NCBI GenBank assembly: GCA_030522415.1
Contig: CM060114.1
Span: 25,877,304 to 25,941,303, forward strand
Source of the DNA: Channallabes apus
Lineage: Eukaryota > Chordata > Actinopteri > Siluriformes > Clariidae
Reading direction: 5' to 3'
Length of the DNA: 64,000 nt
Below, piece after piece: positions 43,396 through 52,758 of the stretch; position 1 is the stretch's first letter; each line of letters begins with the position of its first letter. Below the pieces are notes generated by a model that worked only from the letters and a program-made list of their open reading frames with translations, was not told the origin of the DNA and searched no databases. Both the position numbers and the translations under genes were made by a program.

Positions 43396-44259
43396 TGAAA
43401 GTACAGTAACTTTTTCTAAGCATCCCATGTCGTGTATAGGGGTAATTTTTTTGGTTACACTTTTGTAGAGTTTTCTACTTGAGTAATGTTAGAAAAGGGA
43501 TATAATTATATAAAATAAGATAAAATTAATAAGTATTATTAGTATATTGTTTATATATTATATTAGGTTATATTACTGCTGTTAAAGTGGTTTGAAGAGT
43601 TTGTCTCTGCTTCTTGCCTACTGCATGTACCCTTTACTTCCCCAAATTGAGTGTCTCCATAGCCTGTGTTTTTCTCGGATGCAGCAGAAGAACTGAGGGC
43701 CTGCTCTTTCACAGAGGCCTTCTGGGTATTAGACATTAAACACTGGCTTGCTTGGAGTGCTAATTCACTGACATATAATTGAAATGCAGGGGCTGCATTC
43801 AATACCGAGAGCATTTGTGAGGTGTTTTTAAATGTACCACAGTTGAATGGTGTGATGATCAGTATTATGTTCGTGATGCCCTTGAGTGCTGCCCTGCTGC
43901 ACCATCGCATATGCGTCTGTACTCTTGTGATGGGCAGGCAGACACGCAAGAGGGCAAAGCCTATCACATGATTAAAGAACCCTGTAGGCAGTCTTATTTT
44001 TTTTTTTTTTTGTTGTGGGACGGTTGCCACTGATGACTGTCTGGATAGAAAGTAGTTAGAAAATAAAAACAGACACATCGAGATCATTTCAGTCACCATC
44101 TGGAGCACTGCTGCTCGATTTAAAACAAGTACTAATCACTGCATTAATCAAACCAAGGGCCCAAACATGTGCAAATCCGCTCTGTAATCTAGTCCTTTTA
44201 TACCATAAAACAGGAAAGTTAGTGTGAGGGATGGATTTCTACTTTACCATGTAAATATA

Positions 44260-44741
44260 CAGCACTGTGCAGAAGTCTTAGGCACCATATTATATGCTGT
44301 ACCAATTTTGTTATATATGTTTATCATGTCTGCATAATTATGTACAAAATATAAAATTTGTAAATAAATAACATTACAGGAGAATATATGCATGGCTGTA
44401 AAGAAAAACAAATTAGTACAGACCAGTTTTCAGATGGAAACAAACAAAAAAACAAAACAAATGTACGCTCCTGGGATTTGCATAAAAATTGTATGTGTGA
44501 CAAAGTTACCAGAAGAACTCATATTCTCCAGCAAGCAATAAAACCTAACATCTGTTTTCTTATAAAACTGCACCAATCTGTGTCTAAAACTCCTGATTTT
44601 AAGCAATGCCTTTTCACTCCACATATTGACTGTTTATTTCATTGCTCTTTATAGAAGTTTCTTTTATGCAGAAATGTTTTCAAAAGCATCTTTTGTTTAT
44701 GTCATATTTTTGTATGTACCCAAAACTTTTGCACAGTACTA
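44260..44741. mobile_element. Small inverted-repeat element (MITE)
   Basis: The left end CAGCACTGTGCAGAAGTC and right end ACTTTTGCACAGTACTA are inverted relatives, and TA flanks both ends. About 480 bp lie between without a transposase. The ends fit a Tc1/mariner-derived MITE. Confidence 0.6.
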
Positions 44742-44929
44742 TACTGTAAGTAAAACAGTTGTTAGATTTTACGGAGCAGTAAAACAGCGTTGCGTAACTG
44801 ACAAATGTTTAGGAGAACGGGGGAACCTGGGCAGGGACTAATGGGAAGTGTCTCAGAATTAGTAGATCAAACAACTGCTTTGCAAAAATGTGGAAGTAGA
44901 CATGAAATGAAAAAGCAGTATATCACTTA

Positions 44930-45163
44930 TTCTGTATAGCAAATCCCAGGAGACTTTGGGCAATACATGACTTTGGTGCCAATACATCACAGGGCAAATG
45001 CACAGACTCGACAGGCAATTAGCCTTATCTGGTATAATTAGTCATTAAAAGGAACCTGGAGTACCCAGAGGACACTAACCACCAACCAAGGCGGGATTCA
45101 AACCCTCAGCCCTGGAGGTGCAAATCTACAGTGCTAACCACTTGGACCACCGTGCCACCTCCA
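44930..45163 (-). mobile_element. tRNA-derived SINE, degenerate
   Basis: CCCAGGAGACTTTGGGCAAT, CCTGGAGTACCCAGAGGACA and the reversed head (CAGTGCTAACCACTTGGACC) identify an old copy. Confidence 0.65.
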
Positions 45164-45624
45164 GATGGGCCCGTAAGAAAGAATCATTGAGAGAAAACAA
45201 ATTAAAAAAGGAACTTTTTGGGTTACACAGCCATACAGATATATGTAGACAAAGCAAATCAGTCCCTTCTCCTTCCAAGTTATAATTACCTTGTCATTGG
45301 TGGTGGAGTATTGTTGCTTGGGCGAATTAGGGAACAGGTTGAAGTCTGTTATAAAGAGGTACTTAAATATCTTTTCAATATGCTAGAAGAATTCAGCAAA
45401 GTCTACATTTAGGTTAACTTTTGGTAAAATTTGACCTTTAAATACAACATCGCAGCCAGACATATTTTAATTGCTGCATATGCTTCACTCAGGTACGTCA
45501 TTAGTTGATGTATTGTTTTGACAGCACATACAGTAATTGCTTATGCATTAGCTGCCCAGTATCAATTTTGAAGACTTTAGAAGAGCACCAAGTCTTGTGA
45601 GACAGAAAGAAAGAGATAAAGATG

Positions 45625-45627
<3 letters not shown>

Positions 45628-45666
<39 letters not shown>
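45628..45666. repeat. (GA)n microsatellite
   Basis: About 19 GA units. Flanks at 45170-46000 show nothing else I recognise. Confidence 0.95.
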
Positions 45667-45670
<4 letters not shown>

Positions 45671-46008
45671 ATTTCCACAGTATTAACATGTTCCTCCAAG
45701 GGCAGAACTAATGGTTTGAAGCATTTTTTTCAAGCTTCCGTTCAGTTTATTAAGTGCCTCAGCAAACTTGAGTTCAAATACATATTAAAGGTTTCTATAA
45801 AAAGCCAAATAAAATGATTGCGATGTACTTTAAAAGCAAGCACACCAAGAAATTCTTAGTGAAGGTCATTAGTGAGAAGCATAAATACCCTTCTAAAAAA
45901 TGAACTAAATATCCAGTATATCTGCCAAAGAGTGTAATAAGATTTGCAAGGATGAGAAAGGATAAAGTTATAAAATCATCATCTGCATGGCTGGTTAAGC
46001 ATCACTCG

Positions 46009-46280
46009 CTCATCTTCTATACTGCCTACAGTATAAGCCAGCATGCCGCATGTTTATGCATACAGTACGTACATTTATTCCATCACTATCTGTACAACTT
46101 ATACTGTGTAGGATCATAGGGTGCATCAGGGAACCTACGGCACAAGGTGGGGTACATTCCTGGATAGGGTGGCAACTAATCACAGGACACAGGCACACTC
46201 ACATACCAAATCACACACTGCAGCCAATTTAGACATGCCAGTTGCCCTACTGGACTGTAGGAGGAAACAGGCGTACCCAG
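46009..46280 (-). mobile_element. tRNA-derived SINE, interrupted by a hAT element
   Basis: The plus strand shows the SINE tail and body (CTATACTGCCTACAGTATAA, GGTGGGGTACATTCCTGGAT, TGTAGGAGGAAACAGGCGTA). It breaks at 46280 and resumes at 47154 (GTACCCAGAAGAAACACACTA). Confidence 0.7.
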
Positions 46281-47153
46281 CAGGGTTTGACATGAACTTT
46301 TTTGCTCACTGGCCAATGTGGCTAGTGGATTTCCGGAGTCACTCGCCATTCAGCCTTTTTACTAGCTACAATTTTGTTACCAGAAAATCGCATTTTTCTT
46401 CTTAACCATGATACGATAATGTTTGTTAGATCTATATTTACTTATAAATGACAGCATACACTGAATCACTATAGTAGTAGTCAAGTATTCAGTACTGTTA
46501 AGATAACTCCCAATATAAAAACATGCAAACATGAACAGTATATTCTGCTTATTGAACTTAAATTCAAGCCTCTTACCACATGAAATTGAAAAATAACAGA
46601 TTCAGTACAACTGAACTCATTCCGATATTAAAAATACAGCAACTCAGAACATTTATCATTTTAGTGTGTTATTATGTGTACTATTATCAGGTATTATTAT
46701 TCATTATGTATTATTATGTCAGAATTCTGAGTTAGGACAATGGACTCTGGTCTATCTTGTAGTGTTGACTCTTTATAGTGTGAGGTAATTCAATCTATTG
46801 ATGAAAGGGGCAAACATTCTCATCCTGTTGAGAAGCAATAGCCCTTTAAGGAAATGATACACACACACCAAACAGGAAGTAAAAGTGTATTTGTGTGCGC
46901 GCGCGCAATGCATGTGTGAGGATGTGTAGAGAGAGGTATTAAATGTCCTCATTACATTCATGCGTGTTTTATGCGCGTAATATTATGTTGCAATGCGTTT
47001 ATTATATCAGATGCCTTTAGAGAAAACTACCAAAGAATAAACTACCTGCCAAAGTGGCTAGTGAGACTAAAGTTATTACCCGCCACAGCCAAAGTTATTA
47101 CCCGCCATTATACCTGCATTTGGCGGGTGGGCAGGTGCCAATGTCAATCCCTG
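46281..47153. mobile_element. Non-autonomous hAT element nested in a SINE
   Basis: The ends are CAGGGTTTGACAT and ATGTCAATCCCTG, inverted repeats with one mismatch. The 8-bp target repeat GTACCCAG lies at 46273-46280 and 47154-47161, and the SINE reads across the gap. The element is 873 bp with repeats such as AAAGTTATTACCCGCCA (twice, 47070-47107) and no transposase frame. Confidence 0.9.
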
Positions 47154-47439
47154 GTACCCAGAAGAAACACACTAAGTACTAAAAAATATATAAACCTGCT
47201 ATTGACAGAGAATCAGAAATTGACAGAAACTCTACTCTCTTAGCTTTAGTAAATTTGGGAATACGGTTAAGTGCTACAAAAAAAGATCACATTAATTAGT
47301 TATGTAACCCTTGTAACCTATGTTTTTTATATACTTTTCCAAGAATATCTAATTATGTTAAAGCTGCACTATCTAGCAGTCAAACCAGGAACATCAGAAT
47401 CACCAATCTCAAGGATGAACTGTGGTATATAAGACTAAC

Positions 47440-47472
<33 letters not shown>
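47440..47472. repeat. (AAT)n microsatellite
   Basis: About eleven AAT units, just upstream of the LTR retrotransposon. Confidence 0.9.
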
Positions 47473-47474
<2 letters not shown>

Positions 47475-47555
47475 TAATAATGTTTATATATTTATAAAGC
47501 AGCATTTAAGACACCAAAGACAATCCACATTTTAAAGAAAATTGCAAATAATTTC

Positions 47556-47961
47556 TGTCATGCACACTCAGCCGCGACCGGCACTAGGACCCGGAAGTAA
47601 GGCGGTCGCGAAGCTGAAAGCATAAAAGGAAACAAGATGGCGGCGCACATCGCTCTGTCATTGAGTTAAGCCCATGTCTGTTCGGAATCGTTCCAGTATA
47701 TGTGAGTACTCACTTTCTTGGTTATCTTTTCAGACTGAGTGTGTATTTATAGGACTAGGGTTAGATTGTGTCTTTCCTGTGCTCATTGTGTGTGAGAGTC
47801 CTTATAATAAATCGCGTGATTATCCTGCCTGCTCGTGTTTATCCGCGTTTGGGTTTACCATTCACGCTACAGGGCTAACTGCTAAGGCTATCTGTTCATC
47901 CCGGTTAGTTCGTGACAGATAGCACGATCATCATTCTGGTCATCCCGGTTAGTTCGTGACA
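47556..47961 (+). repeat. 5' LTR
   Basis: This 406-bp LTR has a TATA-like ATAAAAG at 47622-47628, a predicted transcript start near 47652, and AATAAA at 47806-47811. A 22-bp direct repeat (TCATCCCGGTTAGTTCGTGACA) occurs twice at its 3' end (47896-47917 and 47940-47961). An 82-codon open frame (47674-47922) lies in the leader. Confidence 0.95.
47652..47662 (+). promoter_or_regulatory. Predicted transcript 5' end and self-primer
   Basis: GCTCTGTCATT begins 30 nt after the start of the TATA-like box. It is the exact reverse complement of the primer-binding site at 47963-47973. In Tf1 the first 11 nt of the mRNA serve as the primer; here the length and layout are the same. Confidence 0.75.
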
Positions 47962-47962
47962 G

Positions 47963-47973
47963 AATGACAGAGC
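47963..47973 (+). promoter_or_regulatory. Self-complementary primer-binding site overlapping the gag start
   Basis: AATGACAGAGC, one base after the 5' LTR, pairs over all 11 nt with 47652-47662, and the match stops on both sides. The gag ATG (47964-47966) is inside it. I see no tRNA-type TGG site. Confidence 0.78.
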
Positions 47974-49004
47974 CAGCAGTAAACCCAGCGGATTACGCCC
48001 GCCTTCGCGGTGTGGTTGACCAGCATGCTTTGCTCATTAATGCGCTAACCGCGGAGCTCGATTCTCTGCGCCGGAGTGTCCGAGACACCGCGGCCTTGCG
48101 CCGCGAGGTCGCGGAGCTTAGGCAGGAGAACGCGGGCCTTCGGGCGGCGGTTAGTGGGCTGGCTAGCGGTCCGCCCGCCGCGTCGGTCGCGGCACCGCAC
48201 CATCCCCCCCCCCCTTCTGACGTTTTTCTAGCTCTTCCAGATAAATGGGATGGCACGGATGGGAAATGCAGTGTGTTTTTAACATCGCTGGAACTGGTGT
48301 TTGAGTTCAATGCCACCAAGTACTCCACCGACCGGCTGCGCATTGCACTCCTCGTCTCGTTGCTATCAGGGCAGGCAGCAGAGTGGGCCACGGCAGTCTT
48401 GCGCGCTGACACAGACACTGCGCACTCATATAATGAATTCACCCGTCAGCTCAAGCTAACATTTGAACATCCCGCTGGCGAGGTGGAGACCGACACAAAG
48501 CTCTACCACCTGCGACAGGGAGGACTGTCCGTGAGTAGATATACCGCCGAGTTCCGGACCCTCGCTATCCAGACCTCCTGGGGAGACGCAGCTCTCCGGA
48601 CGTCCTACTTCGAGGGGCTGGCTAATCGTATCAAAGACGAGCTAGCCGGACGAGAGCTACCAGCCACACTGGAAGGGCTAATCCAGCTAGTCCTCCGGGT
48701 CGATCAGCGCCTCCTCTCTCGTCCGAAGCCAGCACCTCGAACCCTGTCGCCACCATCCACTTATACCCACACTGCACCAAGACCACCACCCACCGTCACC
48801 ACAGCTTTTCCTGGACGTGTCGGATCTCCACCCCCTGCCGTGGTTGACACCGGAGCCGGGGAACCCATGCAACTAGGGCGCGCCTCCCTGACCGTGGCGG
48901 AACGCCAGAGACGTTACCGCGAGGGACTGTGCGCCTATTGCGGCTCAGCAGCGCACCACCGAGCCACCTGCCCGTCTCGTCCGGGAAACGCCCAGACCCG
49001 GTGA
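47964..49004 (+). CDS. gag: Gag of the sushi-type retrotransposon (346 aa)
   Basis: Structural protein forming the particle that holds the RNA. The start ATG lies in the primer-binding site, three bases after the LTR. A leucine-rich coiled coil spans about residues 14-70 (ALLINALTAELDSLRRSV). The retrotransposon capsid domain follows at about 92-245 (LPDKWDGTDGKCSVFLTSLE, LLSGQAAEWATAV, GGLSVSRYTAEFRTLA). A proline-rich linker leads to one CCHC zinc knuckle: C323, C326, H331, C336. Domestication of relatives gave mammalian PEG10 and RTL genes. The stop at 49002 lies 13 nt after a slippery GGGAAAC. The frame is unbroken. Confidence 0.95.
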   Translation: MTEPAVNPADYARLRGVVDQHALLINALTAELDSLRRSVRDTAALRREVAELRQENAGLRAAVSGLASGPPAASVAAPHHPPPPSDVFLALPDKWDGTDGKCSVFLTSLELVFEFNATKYSTDRLRIALLVSLLSGQAAEWATAVLRADTDTAHSYNEFTRQLKLTFEHPAGEVETDTKLYHLRQGGLSVSRYTAEFRTLAIQTSWGDAALRTSYFEGLANRIKDELAGRELPATLEGLIQLVLRVDQRLLSRPKPAPRTLSPPSTYTHTAPRPPPTVTTAFPGRVGSPPPAVVDTGAGEPMQLGRASLTVAERQRRYREGLCAYCGSAAHHRATCPSRPGNAQTR

Positions 49005-49042
49005 GAGATAGGAGAGACTCCCCGGGTACCATACACCTCTCC
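48983..49042 (+). promoter_or_regulatory. Predicted -1 ribosomal frameshift signal
   Basis: GGGAAAC (48983-48989) is in the gag frame as G GGA AAC, and the -1 slip enters the pol frame exactly. After 6 nt, ACCCGG (48996-49001) can pair with CCGGGT (49022-49027). GGAGAG in that loop (49011-49016) can pair with CTCTCC (49037-49042), giving an H-type pseudoknot. As I recall, the related gene PEG10 uses the same heptamer. Confidence 0.8.
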
Positions 49043-52000
49043 GCCACCACCGATCACACCGCCACTCGACTCACGGTTCAGGTAACCCTCCACCTTGGCC
49101 ACAAACGGGTCAGAAGTGCCGCGTTCATCGATTCCGGTGCCGCGGGTAACTTCATTGACTCAACATACGCCAGAGGATTGGGGGTAAAGATTGAGGCGTT
49201 ATCCCAGCCAATGAGAATCATCTCAGTCGACGGGCGGCCCCTCTCATCCAGCCCCATCACCCAGCAGACTCTACCCATCACTCTCGTCCTCGGCCAACAT
49301 CAGGAGTCCATACAATTTCACCTCACACCCATATCATCTCCACCCATCATCCTCGGCTATCCCTGGCTCTTACAGCACGACCCACTCATCTCCTGGTCTC
49401 AGAACCGGATCCTTCAATGGGGGCCGACCTGTACCGACTTATGCCTACAGGCCCAGGCTGGGACGTGTTCCAGGGAGTCCGAGGCCCCCGACGTCGACAT
49501 CCACGCCATTCCTCCACCATATCGAGACCTGGCTGAAGTGTTCTGTAAACGCCGGGCCAGCCACCTTCCACCTCACCGACCCTACGACCTAGCCATTGAG
49601 CTCCAGCCAGGCTCCAGCCCCCCCCGCGGCCATCTCTACTCCCTCTCTACCAACGAGACCCAGGCTATGGAGGAGTATGTCACCAACGCCCTGCGAAATG
49701 GCACCATCAGGCCCTCCTCCTCGCCGGCTGCCGCGGGGTTCTTCTTCGTAAAGAAGAAAGGGGGCGAACTTCGTCCGTGTGTCGACTATCGGGGGCTAAA
49801 TAAGATCACCATTCGGAATCGTCACCCGCTGCCTCTCACCAACTCAGCCCTGGACGCCCTCTCTGGTGCCACCATGTTCACTAAGTTGGACCTCCGGAGC
49901 GCCTACAACTTGGTGCGCATCAGAGAGGGTGATGAGTGGAAGACAGCCTTCATCACCCCTACCGGACACTATGAGAGCCTGGTCATCCCATTTGGTCTCT
50001 GTAACGCACCCTCGGCCTTCCAAGCTTTCATCAACGATGTCCTCAGGGACATGCTAGGCCGATGGGTGTTTGTCTATCTGGATGACATTTTAATTTATTC
50101 ACGCACCCCCACTGAACACACCAAACACGTTCGAGCTGTCCTTAAGAGATTGCTCGCCCACCAGCTGTACTGTAAGCTGGAGAAGTGTGCTTTTCACGAG
50201 CACTCCACCACGTTCCTGGGTTTTGTCATCTCGCCCCAGGGTGTGGCCATGGACCCGCAGAAGCTGGAGGTTGTACGTCACTGGCCCCTACCCAGGACAC
50301 TCAAACAGCTCCAACGCTTTCTCGGGTTTGCGAACTTTTATCGTCGCTTTATCCGGGGCTACAGTACAGTTGCAGCACCGCTCACTGCACTTACCAGGCT
50401 CTCCAACAGTTCCTTTCGACTCAACCCTACCGCCATCTCAGCTTTTCATCGACTCTGTCATCTGTTCACCACCGCACCCATCCTGCTTCATCCCGATGCC
50501 AGCCAACCGTTCGTTGTGGAGGTGGACGCGTCGGAGGTGGGCGCCGGCGCTGTTCTCTCCCAACGAGGTCCAGACCAGAAGCTGCACCCATGTGGCTTCT
50601 ACTCCAAAAAGTTTAACCCCACTCAGCAGCGATACGGTGTGGGGGACCGCGAACTGCTGGGCATAAAGTGGGCCTTGGAGGAGTGGCGTCACTGGCTCCA
50701 GGGCGCCAGTGAGCCATTCATCGTCTGGACGGACCACCAAAACCTGATCACCATCCGCAGTTTGAAGCAGTTGAACCCACGACAGGCACGGTGGGCACTG
50801 TTCTTCGAACAATTCAACTTCCACCTCTCGTACCGCCCGGGGTCGAAGAACACCAAGGCTGACGCCCTCTCCCGGCAACACGAGCGAGAGACGCCCCGGG
50901 CGGACCCCGTGCCTGTCCTTCCACCTACCCGCATCATCGCACCCCTGCAGTGGAACCTGGAGACGAGGGTCCGCCAGGCACTGACCAGGGACCCAGCACC
51001 GGCAGGTGTGCCGCCCGGACGGCTCTTCGTCCCCGAACGACTCCGAACTGAGGTCCTCCAGTGGGGCCATTCGTCACCCGTCGCAGGACACCAGGGAAGC
51101 CGGAGAACCACCACCTTCATCGGCCGGGCCTTCTGGTGGCCCTCCATGAGGAGGGAAATCACAGAGTTCATTCGGGCGTGCCCAATGTGTGCCAGGGCGA
51201 AGGACATTAACCAACCAACTCCAGGGGAACTCCAACCACTCCCAGTTCCCCGTCGACCCTGGTCCCACATTGCCGTGGATTTCATCACGGGCCTGCCGGA
51301 TTCAGATGGAAGAGACGTCATCCTGACCATTGTGGATCGCTTCTCCAAGGCAGTGCACCTGGTGGCCCTCGCCGGACTCCCGTCAGCGAAGGAGACAGCC
51401 GAGCTGATTCTGGAACACGTAGTCCGATTGCATGGGTTCCCAAAGGACATCGTCTCGGACAGAGGTCCCCAGTTCACCGCCCGGTTCTGGAAGGCCTTCT
51501 GCCGTCTGATCGATTCGTCCTGCAGTTTGTCTTCCGGCTACCACCCTCAGACGAACGGTCAGACGGAGCGAACCAACCAACAGCTGGAGCGCTACCTGAG
51601 ATGTTTTGTGTCGGACCGCCAGCGCTCCTGGGCCCGCTACCTCAAGTGGGCCGAGTTATCCCATAACCTCCATGTCTCCTCAGCCACCAACCTGAGTCCA
51701 TTTGAGGTGTGCTATGGTTTCCAGCCTCCAATGTTCACCCACCAGGAACCGGAGGTTGACGTACCATCGGCCCAACAGTTGGTTCGCCGGTGCCGGCGGC
51801 TATGGCACCAAGCCAACCTCGCCATCCGACGCACCAACGCCAACTATGTGGCCCAACACCGCCGCCGGCACCCCCCGGGACGATTGTACCACGTAGGTGA
51901 CAAAGTGTGGCTATCAACCAGGAACCTCCACCTGCACACCGAATCCAAAAAATTATCACCAAGATTCATCGGGCCATACCGCATAACACTCAGGATCAAC

Positions 52001-52417
52001 CCTGTCACCTACCGGCTCCAGCTGCCTGCGGCGCTCCGGATCCACCCCGTCTTCCATACCTCACAGTTGAAACCATTCACCACCTCACCCATGGTTCCAC
52101 CCACCCCCCCTGCTCCTCCTCCCCGAATCATTGACGGCGGTCCCGCCTACACCGTGCGACGGATCCTCGACTCGCGCCCTCGGGGCAGGGGCACCCAGTA
52201 TCTGGTCGACTGGGAGGGCTACGGCCCCGAGGAGCGGTCCTGGATTCCGGCTCGCTTCATCCTCGACTCCGGGCTCATTAGGGACTACCGCCACCGGGTA
52301 TCCTCCACCCCTGGACCGTCCGGAGTCGGTCCTGGACGGGGGGGTACTGTCATGCACACTCAGCCGCGACCGGCACTAGGACCCGGAAGTAAGGCGGTCG
52401 CGAAGCTGAAAGCATAA
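48983..52417 (+). CDS. pol: Pol polyprotein: protease, RT, RNase H, integrase, chromodomain
   Basis: Made as a Gag-Pol fusion by -1 frameshift. The open frame has no useful ATG (first codon at 48929 is GTG); numbering is from there, 1162 codons. Protease IDSGAAGNF at 67-75. RT has VDYRGLNKITIRN, FTKLDLRSAYNLVRI and the catalytic YLDD at 383-386. RNase H has VDASEVGAG (D533) and YSKKFNPTQQRYGVGDREL. Integrase has the HHCC finger (H714, H721, C751, C754) and D784, D844, E880 (35-residue spacing). A chromodomain at about 1070-1125 (YTVRRILDSR, YLVDWEGYGPEERSW) should steer integration by reading histone marks. No stop or shift is seen. The stop lies in the 3' LTR. Confidence 0.95.
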   Translation, partial: GKRPDPVRDRRDSPGTIHLSATTDHTATRLTVQVTLHLGHKRVRSAAFIDSGAAGNFIDSTYARGLGVKIEALSQPMRIISVDGRPLSSSPITQQTLPITLVLGQHQESIQFHLTPISSPPIILGYPWLLQHDPLISWSQNRILQWGPTCTDLCLQAQAGTCSRESEAPDVDIHAIPPPYRDLAEVFCKRRASHLPPHRPYDLAIELQPGSSPPRGHLYSLSTNETQAMEEYVTNALRNGTIRPSSSPAAAGFFFVKKKGGELRPCVDYRGLNKITIRNRHPLPLTNSALDALSGATMFTKLDLRSAYNLVRIREGDEWKTAFITPTGHYESLVIPFGLCNAPSAFQAFINDVLRDMLGRWVFVYLDDILIYSRTPTEHTKHVRAVLKRLLAHQLYCKLEKCAFHEHSTTFLGFVISPQGVAMDPQKLEVVRHWPLPRTLKQLQRFLGFANFYRRFIRGYSTVAAPLTALTRLSNSSFRLNPTAISAFHRLCHLFTTAPILLHPDASQPFVVEVDASEVGAGAVLSQRGPDQKLHPCGFYSKKFNPTQQRYGVGDRELLGIKWALEEWRHWLQGASEPFIVWTDHQNLITIRSLKQLNPRQARWALFFEQFNFHLSYRPGSKNTKADALSRQHERETPRADPVPVLPPTRIIAPLQWNLETRVRQALTRDPAPAGVPPGRLFVPERLRTEVLQWGHSSPVAGHQGSRRTTTFIGRAFWWPSMRREITEFIRACPMCARAKDINQPTPGELQPLPVPRRPWSHIAVDFITGLPDSDGRDVILTIVDRFSKAVHLVALAGLPSAKETAELILEHVVRLHGFPKDIVSDRGPQFTARFWKAFCRLIDSSCSLSSGYHPQTNGQTERTNQQLERYLRCFVSDRQRSWARYLKWAELSHNLHVSSATNLSPFEVCYGFQPPMFTHQEPEVDVPSAQQLVRRCRRLWHQANLAIRRTNANYVAQHRRRHPPGRLYHVGDKVWLSTRNLHLHTESKKLSPRFIGPYRITLRINPVTYRLQLPAALRIHPVFHTSQLKPFTTSPMVPPTPPAPPPRIIDGGPAYTVRRILDSRPRGRGTQYLVDWEGYGPEERSWIPARFILDSGLIRDYRHRVSSTPGPSGVGPGRGGTVMHTQPRPALGPGSKAVAKLKA

Positions 52418-52753
52418 AAGGAAACAAGATGGCGGCGCACATCGCTCTGTCATTGAGTTAAGCCCATGTCTGTTCGGAATCGTTCCAGTATATGTGAGTA
52501 CTCACTTTCTTGGTTATCTTTTCAGACTGAGTGTGTATTTATAGGACTAGGGTTAGATTGTGTCTTTCCTGTGCTCATTGTGTGTGAGAGTCCTTATAAT
52601 AAATCGCGTGATTATCCTGCCTGCTCGTGTTTATCCGCGTTTGGGTTTACCATTCATGCTACAGGGCTAACTGCTAAGGCTATCTGTTCATCCCGGTTAG
52701 TTCGTGACAGATAGCACGATCATCATTCTGGTCATCCCGGTTAGTTCGTGACA
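52348..52753 (+). repeat. 3' LTR
   Basis: Identical to the 5' LTR except one C/T difference at 52657. The pol frame runs 70 bases into it. The AATAAA at 52598-52603 would give the polyadenylation site. Confidence 0.95.
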
Positions 52754-52758
52754 ATTTC

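Larger units (their letters stand above)
47556..52753 (+). mobile_element. Complete Tf1/sushi-type LTR retrotransposon (chromovirus)
   Basis: Two 406-bp LTRs (TGTCATGC ... GTGACA) differ at one base (47865 C, 52657 T). The perfect target repeat ATTTC lies at 47551-47555 and 52754-52758. The body has an intact gag, an overlapping intact pol in the -1 frame, a self-complementary primer-binding site and a G-rich polypurine tract (52334-52344). The Pol order protease-RT-RNase H-integrase and the C-terminal chromodomain place it with the Metaviridae chromoviruses; gag resembles the sushi-ichi/PEG10 group. It lies in the large st8sia1 intron, opposite to the gene. It looks recent and possibly able to move. 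Confidence 0.96.

Noticed and set aside
47993..48442. Minus-strand frame of 149 codons, and similar minus frames to 52357
   Set aside because: They are shadows of gag and pol in GC-rich coding DNA.
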